A DNA stretch of 50,965 nt from Shewanella intestini (GCF_018221465.1 NZ_JAAIKR010000020.1:1-50965); one strand, 5' to 3'; numbered from the stretch's first letter, positions 10,185 to 21,310 are shown. Program-made: numbers and translations. The notes: generated by a model from the letters alone, not told the origin.

Positions 10185-11216
10185 TTAGGTTAACTCAATA
10201 TGGGCAAGACGATTGTGTGCTCGAGGGTCAAACAGCAAGCACAAGTGCGCTGTGGCGACCCAATCTTCTTTGCCATACTGCTTTAAGTTGAGCTCAAGCT
10301 TTGAGGTAAAACTGAGCATGTGTTCTAAGTGATCTAATTCAAGACGGCTTAATGCTGATTGATACAAGGGTTTGCGTTTGTCCCAAATACGATGTTGAGA
10401 ATAAAGCTTAGCCAATGGCGTGCCTTGGGCACTAGCCACTTTTAACGTTAATAATAAATTAATTTCTTTAAATAACGACCACATTAAAATCGGCATGGCA
10501 GTGCCTTCACTTTGTAGCTGCGCCAAAATGTGTTGGGCTTTTTTCTGCTGATTGAGCAGCAACGCGTCAGTGAGCTGAAATACACTAAAACGAGATTGGT
10601 CTTCAAAGTATTGATGTAATTGCTGGGCGCTGACTTGCTCATTTTGGCTAACGAGTTGCAACATCTGCATAGATTGTTCGGCTGCTAATAGATTACCTTC
10701 AAATAAAGTAAACATCATCGCTTTGGCATCGCTATTGATGGTTAATTGATAATGCTTAATGCGGTTATCTAGCCAACGTTCAAATTGTTTGCCTTCAGGG
10801 GTCGTACAAGGGATGTATACGCCTTTGGCGTCCAGAGATTTAAACCATTTACTGTTTGTTTGCTCCGCGGTGACTTTTGGCCCTTGAAGAATCAATAAAA
10901 TATCGGGATTGAGATCGCTTAAAATGCTTTGAAAGGCACTGGCGCCTTCTGCCCCAGGTTTGGCGTTAGGTAAGGTCAGTTCTATTATGCGGCGACTGGC
11001 AAATAAGCTCATTGATTGCCATTCTTGCAATAAATCTTGCCAGCTAAACCCTGACTCTTGGGTGAGCTGAATACGTTCCTCAAACCCTTGTTTACGCGCG
11101 GCGTTGAGTACCTGTTGTTTACTGTTATCAACTAACCAAGGGTCATCACCAAAGATCAATACGATATTAGGTAAAGGCGAAAGCTGTAGTTTAAGTTGAT
11201 CTGGGTATACCCGCAT
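10185..11216 (-). CDS. holA: DNA polymerase III delta subunit
   Basis: Clamp-loader wrench subunit that opens the beta sliding clamp. The 343-aa length matches the family. The N-terminal segment MRVYPDQLKLQLSPLPNIVL and GDDPWLVDNSKQQVL, the AAA+-like fold without a functional P loop, and the C-terminal collar domain are as expected. The start shares its first base with the lptE stop and the stop abuts nadD, a compact order shared with E. coli. Confidence 0.95.
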   Translation of the reverse strand: MRVYPDQLKLQLSPLPNIVLIFGDDPWLVDNSKQQVLNAARKQGFEERIQLTQESGFSWQDLLQEWQSMSLFASRRIIELTLPNAKPGAEGASAFQSILSDLNPDILLILQGPKVTAEQTNSKWFKSLDAKGVYIPCTTPEGKQFERWLDNRIKHYQLTINSDAKAMMFTLFEGNLLAAEQSMQMLQLVSQNEQVSAQQLHQYFEDQSRFSVFQLTDALLLNQQKKAQHILAQLQSEGTAMPILMWSLFKEINLLLTLKVASAQGTPLAKLYSQHRIWDKRKPLYQSALSRLELDHLEHMLSFTSKLELNLKQYGKEDWVATAHLCLLFDPRAHNRLAHIELT

Positions 11217-11722
11217 TAACTTTTTCCGATAGTTGCCAATGTTTGGACAATACGATCCGCTGCTTGGCTGCGCATTTCTTTTACCAACAGTTCCATTTCT
11301 CGGCTTTTGGCTAACGCGGTACGCGGATCATCTTTATAGTCACGTCGAATAGCCGTTTTAAAGTGTTGTGGCTCTTCATTGGGCAAGACCACGGTGTAAT
11401 TGACGTGGTAAATCAGTTCGTATTCGGCCACATTCCCTGTTGGGTACAGTGACAGCGTGGCACGTTCTAAAGAGTCGTTTACCAAGCGAAGTATTGGAAC
11501 ATTATCGCTGGCCTGAACAAGGTTAATGCTATTGACCCGTAATCGGTCATTGAGAATACGAGTTAGCTCGCTGTATTCATCGCTACTGGTTAAATGCAAG
11601 GTGCTTAACTGGGTAGGGATAGAGTAACTTTGTTGCAACCTAAAGCCACAACCGGACATCATCAAGGTCACTAAGACGATTGACACAACCTGTTTGAAAG
11701 AAAAAGCTTTGAAAAGGGACAT
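11216..11722 (-). CDS. lptE: LPS-assembly lipoprotein LptE
   Basis: Outer-membrane lipoprotein that plugs the LptD barrel and helps LPS reach the cell surface. The 168-aa product has a signal peptide with lipobox MSGC (C25) followed by GFRLQ, the usual LptE sequence after the cysteine. Its place between leuS and holA is the canonical one. The body is divergent, as usual for this family, so recognition rests on the N terminus, length and context. Confidence 0.92.
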   Translation of the reverse strand: MSLFKAFSFKQVVSIVLVTLMMSGCGFRLQQSYSIPTQLSTLHLTSSDEYSELTRILNDRLRVNSINLVQASDNVPILRLVNDSLERATLSLYPTGNVAEYELIYHVNYTVVLPNEEPQHFKTAIRRDYKDDPRTALAKSREMELLVKEMRSQAADRIVQTLATIGKS

Positions 11723-11838
11723 GGTAGTTCCTGTGTTACGCTGCGATTAGTGGGCAATTAAATCATGCTTATTAATAATATTAACAGTAATTAAAACCAT
11801 TAATAAACAGACTAATATGTGGGTATGTTAAGTGAAAT

Positions 11839-11870
11839 AAAGGTTCAGTTCCAACCAGAACTGAACCTTT
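11839..11870 (-). terminator. Terminator after leuS
   Basis: A perfect 13-bp stem (AAAGGTTCAGTTC and its complement) with a six-base loop. The minus-strand flank reads TTTATTTCA. It lies 27 bp after the leuS stop and separates leuS from lptE, which therefore needs its own promoter or read-through. Confidence 0.85.
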
Positions 11871-11896
11871 ATCTTTCAAGCTATTATTGTGGCAGT

Positions 11897-14476
11897 TTAT
11901 TTAGCAACAATGCTAAGTAGTTTACCAGGAACAAAAATTACTTTAACGATGTTTAAGCCTTCGACAAATTTCTGGACGTTTTCGTCTGCCATGCCTAGCG
12001 CTTCAACTTCTTCTTTAGTTGCATCCGCTGCGATGGTGATTTTGGCTCGCACTTTCCCGTTAACTTGCACGACAATAAGTTTGCTGTCTTCAACCAAGGC
12101 AGACTCGTCGACTGTTGGCCATAAGCTATGTTCAATGTCAGTGTCATTACCCAATGCGTTCCACATGCTAAAGCAAGTATGAGGAATAATAGGGTAAAGT
12201 AAACGAGTTACCGCTGATAATGCTTCTTGCATTAATGCACGGTCTTGGTCGTTGTTAGCGGGTGCCTTTTGGAGTTTGTTCATTAACTCCATAATGGCGG
12301 CAATAGCAGTATTGAACATTTGACGACGCTCAACATCATCACTGACTTTAGCAATGGTTTTATGCAGTTCACGACGCAGTGCTTTTTGGTTGTTGTCTAG
12401 TGCGTTAGGGTTTAGAGCAACCACTTCGCCTTGAGCAACGTGGTCATGGGTGGTTTTCCATAAACGCTTAATAAAGCGATGTGCGCCTTCAACGCTAGAC
12501 TCTTGCCATTCAAGTGTTAGCTCAGGAGGTGCTGCAAACATCATAAATAAACGTACGGTATCAGCACCGTATTTATCGACCATTTCTTGCGGGTCAATAC
12601 CGTTATTTTTAGACTTAGACATTTTGCTCATACCGGTATAAACCAGTTCATGACCTTCTTTGTCTACCGCTTTAACAACACGGCCTTTGTCGTCAGTTTC
12701 TTGAACGGTGACATCGGTTGGTGAAACCCAAACTCGAGCGCCTTTCTCGTTGTTATAGTAATAAGCGTCAGCTAATACCATTCCTTGAGTCAGAAGACGT
12801 TTTGCTGGCTCATTTGAATCAACTAAACCGATATCACGTAACAATTTATGGAAGAAGCGGAAGTACAATAGGTGCATACAAGCGTGCTCGATACCACCAA
12901 TGTATTGATCCACTGGCAACCAGTAGTTGGCTTTAGCAGGGTCAAGCATTTGATCTGCATGCGGGCTACAGTAACGCGCATAGTACCAAGACGATTCCAT
13001 AAAGGTATCAAAAGTATCTGTTTCGCGAAGTGCGCTTTGACCGTTAACTTCGGTTTTAGCCCATTCTTTGTCTGCTTTGATTGGGCTTTGAATACCATCC
13101 ATCACCACATCTTCAGGTAGGATAACCGGAAGTTGTTCTGCTGGAGTTGGCATTACTGTACCGTCTTCAAGGGTCACCATTGGAATTGGCGCGCCCCAGT
13201 AACGCTGACGAGATACACCCCAGTCACGTAGACGGAAGTTAACTTGACGCTTACCTTTACCTTGTGCAGTCAGTTTAGCGTCAATGGCATCGAATGCCGC
13301 TTGGAATTCAAGACCGTCAAACTCGCCAGAATTAAACAATACACCTTTTTCAGTGTATGCCGCTTCTGAGACGTCGACATCGCTGTCAGCTGGCTTAATT
13401 ACAGCTTCAATGCTCAAGCCGTATTTTTTAGCGAACTCGTAGTCACGTTGATCGTGAGCTGGTACAGACATCACTGCGCCAGTACCGTAGTTCATTAATA
13501 CAAAGTTACCGACCCAGATTGGCACTTCTTTGCCAGTCAGTGGGTGAACGGCATTAAGACCGGTTGCAACGCCTTTTTTCTCCATTGCAGCCATAGCGGC
13601 TTCGGTTGTATCAACGTTTTTGCATTCTTCGATGAATGCTGCTAATTCTGGGTTGTTTTTCGCTGCTTGCTCAGCCAATGGGTGACCACTTGCAATAGCA
13701 ACATAGGTGACGCCCATGACAGTATCTGGACGAGTGGTATAGATATCAAATGTGTCGTCACTGCCTGCAACATTGAAGGTCATTTCAATACCTTCACTGC
13801 GGCCAATCCAGTTACGTTGCATAGACTTAACCTGTTCAGGCCATTCGTCTAACTGATCAATATCATTTAACAGCTCTTCAGCGTAATCAGTGATTTTAAT
13901 GAACCACTGAGGAATTTCTTTTTGAACCACCTCAGTGTCACAGCGCCAGCAGCAACCGTCTTGTACTTGCTCATTGGCAAGCACAGTTTCATCGTTTGGA
14001 CACCAGTTCACAGACGCCGTCTTTTTGTAAACTAAGCCTTTTTCGTAAAGTTGGGTGAAGAACCATTGTTCCCACTGGTAATATTCAGGCGTACACGTGG
14101 CGATTTCACGGCTCCAATCATAACCAAAACCTAATAATTTAAGTTGGTTTTTCATGTAGTCGATATTTTCATAGGTCCATGGTGCAGGTGCCGTTTTGTT
14201 ATTAATGGCTGCGTTTTCAGCGGGAAGACCAAACGAGTCCCAACCAATAGGTTGAAGCACATTTTTACCCTGTAAACGCTGGTAACGAGCAACAACATCA
14301 CCTATGGTGTAGTTACGCACGTGTCCCATATGAAGTCGGCCTGAAGGGTATGGAAACATAGAAAGGCAGTAAAACTTTTCTTTGCTCGCATCTTCTGTTA
14401 CTTCAAATGTTTTGTTGGTTTCCCAGTACTTTTGGACTGAGGTTTCAATTTCTGAGGGATTATATTGCTCTTGCAT
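11897..14476 (-). CDS. leuS: Leucyl-tRNA synthetase
   Basis: Class I aminoacyl-tRNA synthetase charging tRNA-Leu. From the ATG at 14476 (GGAAA upstream) it is 859 aa, essentially the E. coli length; the frame extends 9 codons further but those lack a ribosome site. HMGH lies at about 49-52, the CP1 editing domain in the middle with the [16 protein letters not shown] block, a zinc-like CCWRC segment, and KMSKSKNNG near 620. The C-terminal anticodon and tRNA-binding domains are complete. Its substrate tRNA-Leu(UAG) is encoded twice in the tRNA array at 25.6-26.2 kb. Confidence 0.98.
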   Translation of the reverse strand: MQEQYNPSEIETSVQKYWETNKTFEVTEDASKEKFYCLSMFPYPSGRLHMGHVRNYTIGDVVARYQRLQGKNVLQPIGWDSFGLPAENAAINNKTAPAPWTYENIDYMKNQLKLLGFGYDWSREIATCTPEYYQWEQWFFTQLYEKGLVYKKTASVNWCPNDETVLANEQVQDGCCWRCDTEVVQKEIPQWFIKITDYAEELLNDIDQLDEWPEQVKSMQRNWIGRSEGIEMTFNVAGSDDTFDIYTTRPDTVMGVTYVAIASGHPLAEQAAKNNPELAAFIEECKNVDTTEAAMAAMEKKGVATGLNAVHPLTGKEVPIWVGNFVLMNYGTGAVMSVPAHDQRDYEFAKKYGLSIEAVIKPADSDVDVSEAAYTEKGVLFNSGEFDGLEFQAAFDAIDAKLTAQGKGKRQVNFRLRDWGVSRQRYWGAPIPMVTLEDGTVMPTPAEQLPVILPEDVVMDGIQSPIKADKEWAKTEVNGQSALRETDTFDTFMESSWYYARYCSPHADQMLDPAKANYWLPVDQYIGGIEHACMHLLYFRFFHKLLRDIGLVDSNEPAKRLLTQGMVLADAYYYNNEKGARVWVSPTDVTVQETDDKGRVVKAVDKEGHELVYTGMSKMSKSKNNGIDPQEMVDKYGADTVRLFMMFAAPPELTLEWQESSVEGAHRFIKRLWKTTHDHVAQGEVVALNPNALDNNQKALRRELHKTIAKVSDDVERRQMFNTAIAAIMELMNKLQKAPANNDQDRALMQEALSAVTRLLYPIIPHTCFSMWNALGNDTDIEHSLWPTVDESALVEDSKLIVVQVNGKVRAKITIAADATKEEVEALGMADENVQKFVEGLNIVKVIFVPGKLLSIVAK

Positions 14477-14596
14477 CAATCTATTTCCGGCTATGCCGCC
14501 CATTGTTTGATCTAACGCTAATTAGCGTGACGAATAACTGCATAGAATAAACTAGAAGTGATGTATTAAAAAGGTTCGGATGAAGGAGTATTGATT

Positions 14597-15097
14597 ATGA
14601 GTGAAAGAAGTTCTGCTTTATTAGACTTGTATCAAGCCTTAATTACACAAGTCAAACGCCAATACGAACAAAATAACTCTTTGACAACTAAAAGTTTGTT
14701 TGACTCTGTCACTAAAGGAAAGGACTACTTAAAACTGAAATCGACCGTTAAAGATGATGAGTTAGATTTAGTAGAAGATTTTTTAAAGCGTGATATTGCC
14801 AGTTTCTTAAAACAAGAAAATGCCGATAATTTTCGTTTTAGCCCTGCGGTGATCGCCATGGAAGAAACATTATGGCAATGGTTGGGAGGATTATCTGATC
14901 GTAGCCAAGTTCAGTGGCATGAAATAACCAGTGATTTTGAGCATCAAGGTGTGTATCGGGCGGGTGAAGTGATTAACCAAGGAAAGGTGATATGTAATCA
15001 ATGCCATCATGAATTGGATATCGAGTTTCCATCAATTATTCCTGGTTGCCCAAACTGTGATCATGGTGAATTTAGTCGTGAGGCTTTAGCGCCGTAA
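14597..15097 (+). CDS. YbeL-like zinc-ribbon protein (DUF1451)
   Basis: A 166-aa soluble protein with a helical N-terminal region (about 1-130) and a C-terminal zinc ribbon formed by CNQCHHELDIEF and the following CPNCDHGEF. This pattern and the place divergent from leuS fit the DUF1451/YbeL family (ybeL lies near leuS in E. coli). The function is unknown. GGAG lies 8 bases before the ATG at 14597, which decides that start over the TTG two codons earlier. Expression is probably from the leuS divergent region. Confidence 0.85.
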   Translation: MSERSSALLDLYQALITQVKRQYEQNNSLTTKSLFDSVTKGKDYLKLKSTVKDDELDLVEDFLKRDIASFLKQENADNFRFSPAVIAMEETLWQWLGGLSDRSQVQWHEITSDFEHQGVYRAGEVINQGKVICNQCHHELDIEFPSIIPGCPNCDHGEFSREALAP

Positions 15098-15120
15098 AAC
15101 ACTGGATAATAAAGTTATCT

Positions 15121-15159
15121 TTGAACAGACTCTTTAAGCGTGCTTAGTAGTCTGTTCAA
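15121..15159. terminator. Hairpin between convergent zinc-ribbon and pseudopilin genes
   Basis: An 11-bp perfect outer stem (TTGAACAGACT / AGTCTGTTCAA) with a second inner stem (TAAGC/GCTTA) across a small internal loop. It stands between the stops of two convergent genes, the position of a bidirectional terminator. The T tract is poor on both sides, so this is tentative. Confidence 0.55.
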
Positions 15160-15171
15160 GCGTGATGTGGG

Positions 15172-15687
15172 TTAACAATTTGAGTCGACAATATTGTATT
15201 GCGGGCCTGTACTGCTGTTTGCAGCCTGGACATAATGGAAATAACAATTATCGTCAGTGACTTGATTATCGCCATCGAGGTCATAACCTACATAAGTGTT
15301 GGCAATCCCTTGGAATTGAGTCGTAAAGCTGTCATCGATATCGGCCCATTTATCTAAGTCGGTATTGTCTAAGTAACCCCATTTTAAGCGGGTTTCAAAA
15401 ATACCGTCACCATCTAAGTCAATATCAATGATGTCATCACGTCCTGAAACAGGTTGTACTTGCGTGCTGGGTATTTGCGATTTGGCATAAACCAAACTAT
15501 TTGCCGTTTTAATTGAGGCATTAATGCCATCAAGCGCTGCTTTTTTTGCATCCGTTGTGAGGTTAATAAAGCGCGGCGCGGCAATGATGGCAATGACGGC
15601 GAGGATAATAATCACCACAACGAGCTCTATCAATGTAAAGCCAGCGGCTTTGTTATTGACTGTATTGTTATTGCTAATAGAGATCAC
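15172..15687 (-). CDS. Type IV pilin-like (MSHA/pseudopilin-type) prepilin
   Basis: A 171-aa prepilin. The leader of 16 residues ends in G16, followed by F17-TLIELVVVIIILAVIA, the type III signal cleaved and N-methylated by PilD; E21 is the conserved Glu+5. The globular part carries two Asp-rich loops (DIDLDGDGIFET at 88-99 and DLDGDNQVTDDN at 136-147) that look like calcium sites, and C148 and C171 could close a C-terminal disulfide loop. The start GTG overlaps the lnt stop (GTGA), so translation is probably coupled to lnt. No other pilus gene is in the window, so partners must be elsewhere (mannose-sensitive haemagglutinin, type IV or type II secretion). Confidence 0.85.
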   Translation of the reverse strand: MISISNNNTVNNKAAGFTLIELVVVIIILAVIAIIAAPRFINLTTDAKKAALDGINASIKTANSLVYAKSQIPSTQVQPVSGRDDIIDIDLDGDGIFETRLKWGYLDNTDLDKWADIDDSFTTQFQGIANTYVGYDLDGDNQVTDDNCYFHYVQAANSSTGPQYNIVDSNC

Positions 15688-17261
15688 ACTTTTGCCTTTG
15701 CTTTTATTGTTACGCCTAATAATAGTAGCAAACTACATAAAAGCAGTATTGGTGATTCTCCAAAGTGTTTAAACCAAGTGTCGCCGCGATATAACGCCAC
15801 TTTTTGAACGAGTACGCCACTTTCAAATTGCGGCAATTGTTGAGTGATTTTCCCATAAGGGTCAACCACTGCCGTTACGCCGTTGTTTGTGCCACGAAGT
15901 AGTGGTTTTCCCATTTCAATTGCGCGCATTTGAGCAATTTCCATGTGTTGTAGCGGGCCATTAGATGTGCCAAACCAAGCATCATTTGAAACGGTTAACA
16001 GCACATCGGTATCGGCATAAGTATTGGCACGAACTTGCTCTGGAAAAACGATTTCATAGCAAATGGCAGGGGCAACCTTAAAGCCTAATGCATTAAGGTT
16101 AGGTTGTTGATATTGCCCGCGTTGAAATGAAGACATTGGCAAATTAAAAAATGGCGCGATAGGGCGTAATAATGCTTCAAGTGGCACAAATTCACCTATA
16201 GGCAACAAATGGTGCTTTAAGTATTCGTTGTCTCCATTGACCTGATAGTCACCTTGAGCTTGCTGTTTTTTATGTTGGTTCCCCAACACAATTAATGCGT
16301 TGTAGTAGCCGCTATCTTTTTTGCTAATAATGCCGGTGATAATGGCCGTTTGGTTTAAATTTGCAGAGTCATTGGCGGTAAATAGAAAATCATCGACCAT
16401 CATTTCAGGTGCTGGAATGGCAGCTTCTGGCCAAATAACTAAATCAATATCATGTTGGTGATTATAGTGATCGCGAGTTAAGTCCATGTATTTGAGCATG
16501 GTTGGCCATAAATGCTCAGGCTCCCATTTCATACTCTGGGCAATATTGCCTTGTACAAGGGCAACATTAATACTTTTACCGTTGGGGTGAATCGGGTTGT
16601 AATGTGGCGCTAAGATTACCGCAATAGTCACAACGGGAAAAATAACCACGCTGGCTAACCATTTTTTTTGCACAAGTAACGCCAGTGCGCCAGCGCACAA
16701 CGCAATAACAAAGCTTATTCCTAATGCGCCAATATAACTGGCAAGCTCACTTAATGGTCCATTGGTTTGGCTGTAGCCGGCCCATAACCAAGGGAAGCCG
16801 GTTAATATCCATCCTCTGAGCCATTCAGTTAATACCCATAAAGCAGGGAACAAGCCTAGAAAGCGCCAATAGTTGCTCGTTGAAGATATGCTTGCTTGCT
16901 GATTGGGCATTAACTTAGCCAGCAAGTAACCGCACAATGCTGGATACAGCGCTAAATATAGCGCCAACAGCGCCATTAACGCCATCGAGGCAATCAATGG
17001 CATACCACCATAGGTCGCCATGCTGACATGCACCCAGCTGATCCCGACAACAAAGCTACCAAAACCAAAACTTAGCCAATATTGTAGGCTTTGTTTAGGG
17101 GATAAATATCGGCTTTGATATAACCCAAATGCTAATGCTAGAGGGTAGATTACCCACCAAGAATAGGGTGCAAATGCACCTGCAGTACTGGCGCCAGCAA
17201 AAAATGCTGTCACCAGTGCTATTAGCCCTGAACGGGACTTAAGTAAGGATGGATTTAACAC
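15684..17261 (-). CDS. lnt: Apolipoprotein N-acyltransferase
   Basis: Inner-membrane enzyme adding the third acyl chain to the N-terminal cysteine of lipoproteins, needed for Lol sorting (lolB is at 35.3 kb, and rlpA and lptE products here are substrates). The 525-aa protein has six or more N-terminal membrane segments, then a periplasmic nitrilase domain from about 230 with the catalytic triad E279 (WPEAAIP), K349 (LKHHLLPIGEF) and C401 (PAICYE), and a final membrane segment. It follows corC by 3 bp and overlaps the pilin gene by 4 bp. Confidence 0.97.
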   Translation of the reverse strand: MLNPSLLKSRSGLIALVTAFFAGASTAGAFAPYSWWVIYPLALAFGLYQSRYLSPKQSLQYWLSFGFGSFVVGISWVHVSMATYGGMPLIASMALMALLALYLALYPALCGYLLAKLMPNQQASISSTSNYWRFLGLFPALWVLTEWLRGWILTGFPWLWAGYSQTNGPLSELASYIGALGISFVIALCAGALALLVQKKWLASVVIFPVVTIAVILAPHYNPIHPNGKSINVALVQGNIAQSMKWEPEHLWPTMLKYMDLTRDHYNHQHDIDLVIWPEAAIPAPEMMVDDFLFTANDSANLNQTAIITGIISKKDSGYYNALIVLGNQHKKQQAQGDYQVNGDNEYLKHHLLPIGEFVPLEALLRPIAPFFNLPMSSFQRGQYQQPNLNALGFKVAPAICYEIVFPEQVRANTYADTDVLLTVSNDAWFGTSNGPLQHMEIAQMRAIEMGKPLLRGTNNGVTAVVDPYGKITQQLPQFESGVLVQKVALYRGDTWFKHFGESPILLLCSLLLLLGVTIKAKAKV

Positions 17262-17264
17262 GGG

Positions 17265-18143
17265 TTAGTCAGTTGAACCTTCGCTGTGACGTTGATCGGG
17301 GAGCTTGACTCTAAGTTGATTTAGACGGCGGCTGTCGGCGTTGGTAACGGTAAATTCAATACCGCTAATCATGATGCTTTCATTACGCTCTGGTAGATGA
17401 CCAAATGCGTGAGCAACTAATCCGCCAACGGTATCAAACTCTTCATCACTAAATTGCGTGCCGCAAGCCTCATTAAAATCGTCAATTTCAGTTAATGCTT
17501 TAACTAAGAAGACCGAGTTACCGACACGTTTTATTTCAGTGTCTTCTACTGAGCTATGGTCAAATTCGTCTTCAATTTCGCCAACGATTTCTTCTAGGAT
17601 ATCTTCAATGGTGACAACACCGGATACGCCACCATATTCATCGACGACAATGGCCATGTGGTAACGTTGTGAGCGGAATTCTTTTAATAATACATCGACG
17701 CGTTTGCTTTCAGGCACAACGACAGCAGGACGGATAATTTTAGCTAATGAAAACGGCGTTTCTGCTTGCTTGAAACCGTATTGGATCAAGTCTTTAGCCA
17801 GTAAAATGCCTTCAATATGATCTTTGTCTTCATTAACGACAGGAAAACGGGAGTGTGCTGACTCAATGACTGTTGCAAGTAATTGCTCAACAGTGGAGTC
17901 AATTTGTAAGGTGACGATTTGTGCTCTTGGGATCATAATGTCCCGTACACGCATGTCGGTTACCTCTAATACACCTTTAATCATTTCGCGGGTGTCTTCA
18001 GTAATTAAGTCGCGTTGTTCAGCATCTGCAATCACTTCGACTAATTCTTCGCGATTTTTAGGCTCGCCCTGGAATAATTGGTTAAATTTATCGAACCAGC
18101 TTTTCTTTGGGGCGTTTGTACTCGGGGGGATTTCGTCACTCAT
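17265..18143 (-). CDS. corC: CorC/YbeX transporter-associated CBS-domain protein
   Basis: Cytosolic protein with paired CBS domains (about 75-195; [10 protein letters not shown] and [29 protein letters not shown]) followed by a CorC_HlyC domain (about 205-285). Family members are linked to magnesium and cobalt homeostasis and, in E. coli YbeX, to ribosome maturation together with YbeY. The start at 18143 (292 aa) has GGAAA upstream; the longer frame to 18173 is not supported. It is in the phoH-ybeY-corC-lnt operon. Confidence 0.94.
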   Translation of the reverse strand: MSDEIPPSTNAPKKSWFDKFNQLFQGEPKNREELVEVIADAEQRDLITEDTREMIKGVLEVTDMRVRDIMIPRAQIVTLQIDSTVEQLLATVIESAHSRFPVVNEDKDHIEGILLAKDLIQYGFKQAETPFSLAKIIRPAVVVPESKRVDVLLKEFRSQRYHMAIVVDEYGGVSGVVTIEDILEEIVGEIEDEFDHSSVEDTEIKRVGNSVFLVKALTEIDDFNEACGTQFSDEEFDTVGGLVAHAFGHLPERNESIMISGIEFTVTNADSRRLNQLRVKLPDQRHSEGSTD

Positions 18144-18192
18144 AGTTATTTCCAAAATTAGAAAATGTGCCAATCACAATGTCTAATTTTAT

Positions 18193-18654
18193 TTAGGTTT
18201 CCTTGTATGGGTTGTCATAGCCTAAGCCTTGGATTAATTGAGTTTCTAGTAACTCCATCTCTTCGGCGTCTGCATCGATAATATGGTCATACCCTAGCAA
18301 ATGCAAGCAGCCATGAATGACCATATGAGCCCAATGGGCTTGTAAGGTTTTATTTTGTTGTTTAGCTTCTAATTCCACAACATTTACGCAAATAATTAAG
18401 TCACCAAGTAAAGATAATTCAACTTCTGGCGGTGCTTCAAAAGGGAAAGATAAAACATTGGTCGGCTTATCTTTGTTGCGGTAGGTGTGGTTTAATGTTT
18501 GGCTTTCTTCAATGTCAACCAAACGAATGGTTAATTGTGCTTGGTTCATGCTGTTGCCAATGGCCGTGGTTGCCCATTTCTCAAAATCAGTTTGCGAAGG
18601 CAAATTCGGGTGTTCAATGGCAATCTGTAAGTCTAAATCTAAAGTTAAGCTCAT
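18193..18654 (-). CDS. ybeY: Endoribonuclease YbeY, rRNA maturation factor
   Basis: Metal-dependent RNase involved in 16S rRNA 3'-end maturation and ribosome quality control. The 153-aa protein has the metal-binding signature [11 protein letters not shown] at 114-124 (three histidines) and the upstream [17 protein letters not shown] block. Its start overlaps the phoH stop by 4 bp, giving the usual phoH-ybeY coupling. It is followed by corC after about 50 bp. Confidence 0.97.
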   Translation of the reverse strand: MSLTLDLDLQIAIEHPNLPSQTDFEKWATTAIGNSMNQAQLTIRLVDIEESQTLNHTYRNKDKPTNVLSFPFEAPPEVELSLLGDLIICVNVVELEAKQQNKTLQAHWAHMVIHGCLHLLGYDHIIDADAEEMELLETQLIQGLGYDNPYKET

Positions 18655-19736
18655 GCTTGTTTGTCCTGATGGTTAAACTCAGTTGCAATGGTGTTGTTAA
18701 TATCCGCTGAGGCTTGTCGTGCTAAATAGGCTTGTTGTTTGGCTTCTTTTTCACGATTTTGCTGTTGGTCAAATGCTTCATAGGCTTCAACAATACGTGC
18801 TACAACCGGGTGACGAACCACGTCTTGGGCAATAAAGAAATTGAAACTGATTTCGGGCACTTCACTGAGCACTTCAATGGCATGCCTAAGGCCAGACTTT
18901 TGGCTGCGAGGTAAATCTATTTGGGTAATATCACCGGTTATCACCGCACGAGAATTAAAACCAATACGGGTTAAGAACATTTTCATTTGCTCAACCGTGG
19001 TATTTTGGCTTTCATCAAGAATGATAAAGGCGTCATTTAAGGTGCGACCCCGCATATAGGCAAGCGGGGCGACTTCAATCACGTTACGTTCAATGAGTTT
19101 TTCTACACGCTCAAATCCCATCATTTCAAATAACGCATCATAAAGTGGGCGCAGGTATGGGTCGACTTTTTGACTTAAATCACCCGGCAGAAACCCGAGC
19201 TTTTCACCCGCTTCAACGGCGGGGCGAGTTAATAAAATACGACGCACTTCTTGACGCTCTAATGCATCAACGGCTGTAGCAACAGCAAGATAAGTTTTGC
19301 CTGTACCTGCAGGGCCAATGCCAAAGCTAATATCATGGCGCGTAATATTGGCGACATAGGTACTTTGATTTGGATTTCGAGGCTTAATAACGCCGCGTTT
19401 GGTTTTAATATGCAGGTCGCTATCAGTGTCGGTATTGTCTGCTTCAATGGCGATGGCTTCTTGGATGGCAAGATGGACGGTATCAGGCTCTAAATCCGGG
19501 GTGCTGCCTCGCATTGGTTGGGTTTCAATGTATAACTGTTTAAGTAAGTTATTGGCGTTGAGTGCACTTTTGGGAATACCAACAATAGTGAAATGATTAT
19601 TTTTATGAATAATTTCTACACCTAAGCGTCGCTCTAGTTGTTTGATGTTGTCATCAAAAGGGCCGCATAAAGAAGATAAACGACGGGTATCAGACGGCTC
19701 TAGATACAAATTCATGGTGGTGACTTTCGTGGTCAA
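18651..19736 (-). CDS. ybeZ: PhoH-like ATPase (YbeZ)
   Basis: PhoH-family RNA-related NTPase that works with YbeY. The 361-aa product has a Walker A GPAGTGKT at 141-148 and a Walker B ending in FIILDESQN at about 237-245, followed by the [12 protein letters not shown] sensor region. The proposed start is a TTG at 19736 with GGAG six bases upstream; an ATG at 19715 (seven residues shorter) has a poorer site. It opens the phoH-ybeY-corC-lnt-pilin operon; a 146-bp gap with the miaB terminator lies upstream. Confidence 0.95.
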   Translation of the reverse strand: MTTKVTTMNLYLEPSDTRRLSSLCGPFDDNIKQLERRLGVEIIHKNNHFTIVGIPKSALNANNLLKQLYIETQPMRGSTPDLEPDTVHLAIQEAIAIEADNTDTDSDLHIKTKRGVIKPRNPNQSTYVANITRHDISFGIGPAGTGKTYLAVATAVDALERQEVRRILLTRPAVEAGEKLGFLPGDLSQKVDPYLRPLYDALFEMMGFERVEKLIERNVIEVAPLAYMRGRTLNDAFIILDESQNTTVEQMKMFLTRIGFNSRAVITGDITQIDLPRSQKSGLRHAIEVLSEVPEISFNFFIAQDVVRHPVVARIVEAYEAFDQQQNREKEAKQQAYLARQASADINNTIATEFNHQDKQA

Positions 19737-19842
19737 TTATGGCTCCAAATCGTTAATCAAATACTGCCTATTACCTTAAGTGTACGAGGCTGTTGCTGGA
19801 AATGCTAGTGACACCAGATGTCCGCTAATCAATAAGCAAAAG

Positions 19843-19865
19843 AAAAGGCGGCTAAGCCGCCTTTT
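19843..19865. terminator. Terminator after miaB
   Basis: Stem AAAAGGCGGC / GCCGCCTTTT with a TAA loop. On the minus strand it is followed by a CTTTTCTTTT-type U-rich flank; the plus side also has T residues. It lies 18 bp after the miaB stop and separates miaB from the phoH operon. Confidence 0.88.
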
Positions 19866-19882
19866 TCTACCACGAGTTAGAT

Positions 19883-21310
19883 TTATTCAGGGGTAAACTG
19901 AGTGACACCTAAGTCATCATCTTGCTTATGTTTTGCGAGGATATCTGCTGGGCGAAGGCTTTTACGTAAATCCATCTCATCTTCACCGCGAATAAATTCG
20001 CCGCGTAATGAATTGGTGTAAACGTCAACAATTTCCACATCAACGAAACTGCCAATATGCTGGTGAGGCGCTTCAAAGTTCACTACGCGGTTGGTTTCAG
20101 TACGACCACGAAGTTCCATTGGGTTTTTAACTGAAGGCCCTTCTACCAAGATGCGTTGTACTGTGCCTAACATATGACGGCTGTAACGCATGGCTTGTTG
20201 GGTAATACGCTCTTGTAATATTGCAAGGCGCTGTTTCTTTTCATCGTCTGAGACGTTATCTGGCAAGTCTGCCGCTGGCGTACCAGGACGGGCGCTATAA
20301 ATAAAGCTAAAGCTATGGTCAAATGCCACATCTTCTATCAGCTTCATTGTGTCTTCAAAGTCTTGTTGTGTTTCACCTGGGAAGCCAATAATAAAGTCTG
20401 AGCTAATTTGAATATCAGGACGTGCTTTACGTAAACGACGAGCAATTGATTTAAATTCAATGGCCATGTGTCCGCGTTTCATTAAGGTTAAAATGCGGTC
20501 AGAACCTGATTGCACTGGCAAATGTAAAAAGCTGACTAATTCTGGTGTATCTTCATATACATCAATAATGTCTTGGCTAAATTCAATTGGATGACTGGTG
20601 GTGAAGCGAATACGGTCAATACCATCGATGGTCGCCACTAAACGTAATAAGTCAGCAAAGCTGCAAATGTCATCGTCGTGGGTGGCACCGCGATAAGCAT
20701 TAACGTTTTGACCAAGTAAATTGACTTCACGTACGCCTTGTTCTGCTAACTGTGCAATTTCTAAAATGATATCGTCAAGCGGGCGACTGACTTCTTCACC
20801 ACGAGTATATGGCACTACGCAGAATGAACAGTATTTGCTACACCCTTCCATAATAGAAACAAATGCGGTGGGGCCTTCTGCGCGAGGTTCTGGTAAACGG
20901 TCAAACTTTTCAATTTCAGGGAAGCTGATATCAATCACGGCTTTTTCGCCGCGTTCAACTTGGCCGATCATTTCTGGTAAGCGATGTAAAGTTTGTGGGC
21001 CAAATACAATATCAACACATTGTGCCCGTTCTTTAATGGCTTTACCTTCTTGGGATGCCACACAGCCACCGACACCAATGATGAGGTTCGGGTTTTTATC
21101 TTTTAAATTTTTCCAGCGACCAAGCTGGTGAAATACCTTCTCTTGCGCTTTTTCGCGAATAGAACAGGTATTTAGCAGTAAAATATCTGCTTCTGACGCT
21201 TCTTCGGTCAAGGTATAACCTTGATAGTCGTCAAGTAAGTCGGCCATCTTTGACGAGTCGTACTCGTTCATTTGACAGCCCCAAGTTTTGATATGAAGTT
21301 TTTTACTCAT
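19883..21310 (-). CDS. miaB: tRNA-2-methylthio-N6-dimethylallyladenosine synthase
   Basis: Radical SAM methylthiotransferase that converts i6A37 to ms2i6A37 in tRNAs reading UNN codons. From the ATG at 21310 (GAG six bases upstream) it is 475 aa; the frame also opens at 21331 without a ribosome site. N-terminal UPF0004 cysteines are C12, C49 and C83; the radical SAM triad is C157, C161, C164 (CSKYCSFC). A TRAM domain closes the protein ([20 protein letters not shown] region). It is divergent from ubiF, as in E. coli. Confidence 0.97.
   Translation of the reverse strand: MSKKLHIKTWGCQMNEYDSSKMADLLDDYQGYTLTEEASEADILLLNTCSIREKAQEKVFHQLGRWKNLKDKNPNLIIGVGGCVASQEGKAIKERAQCVDIVFGPQTLHRLPEMIGQVERGEKAVIDISFPEIEKFDRLPEPRAEGPTAFVSIMEGCSKYCSFCVVPYTRGEEVSRPLDDIILEIAQLAEQGVREVNLLGQNVNAYRGATHDDDICSFADLLRLVATIDGIDRIRFTTSHPIEFSQDIIDVYEDTPELVSFLHLPVQSGSDRILTLMKRGHMAIEFKSIARRLRKARPDIQISSDFIIGFPGETQQDFEDTMKLIEDVAFDHSFSFIYSARPGTPAADLPDNVSDDEKKQRLAILQERITQQAMRYSRHMLGTVQRILVEGPSVKNPMELRGRTETNRVVNFEAPHQHIGSFVDVEIVDVYTNSLRGEFIRGEDEMDLRKSLRPADILAKHKQDDDLGVTQFTPE

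Noticed and set aside
11889-13852. Long plus-strand frames opposite leuS
   Set aside because: They are antisense shadows of a highly conserved gene, with no ribosome sites or family resemblance.
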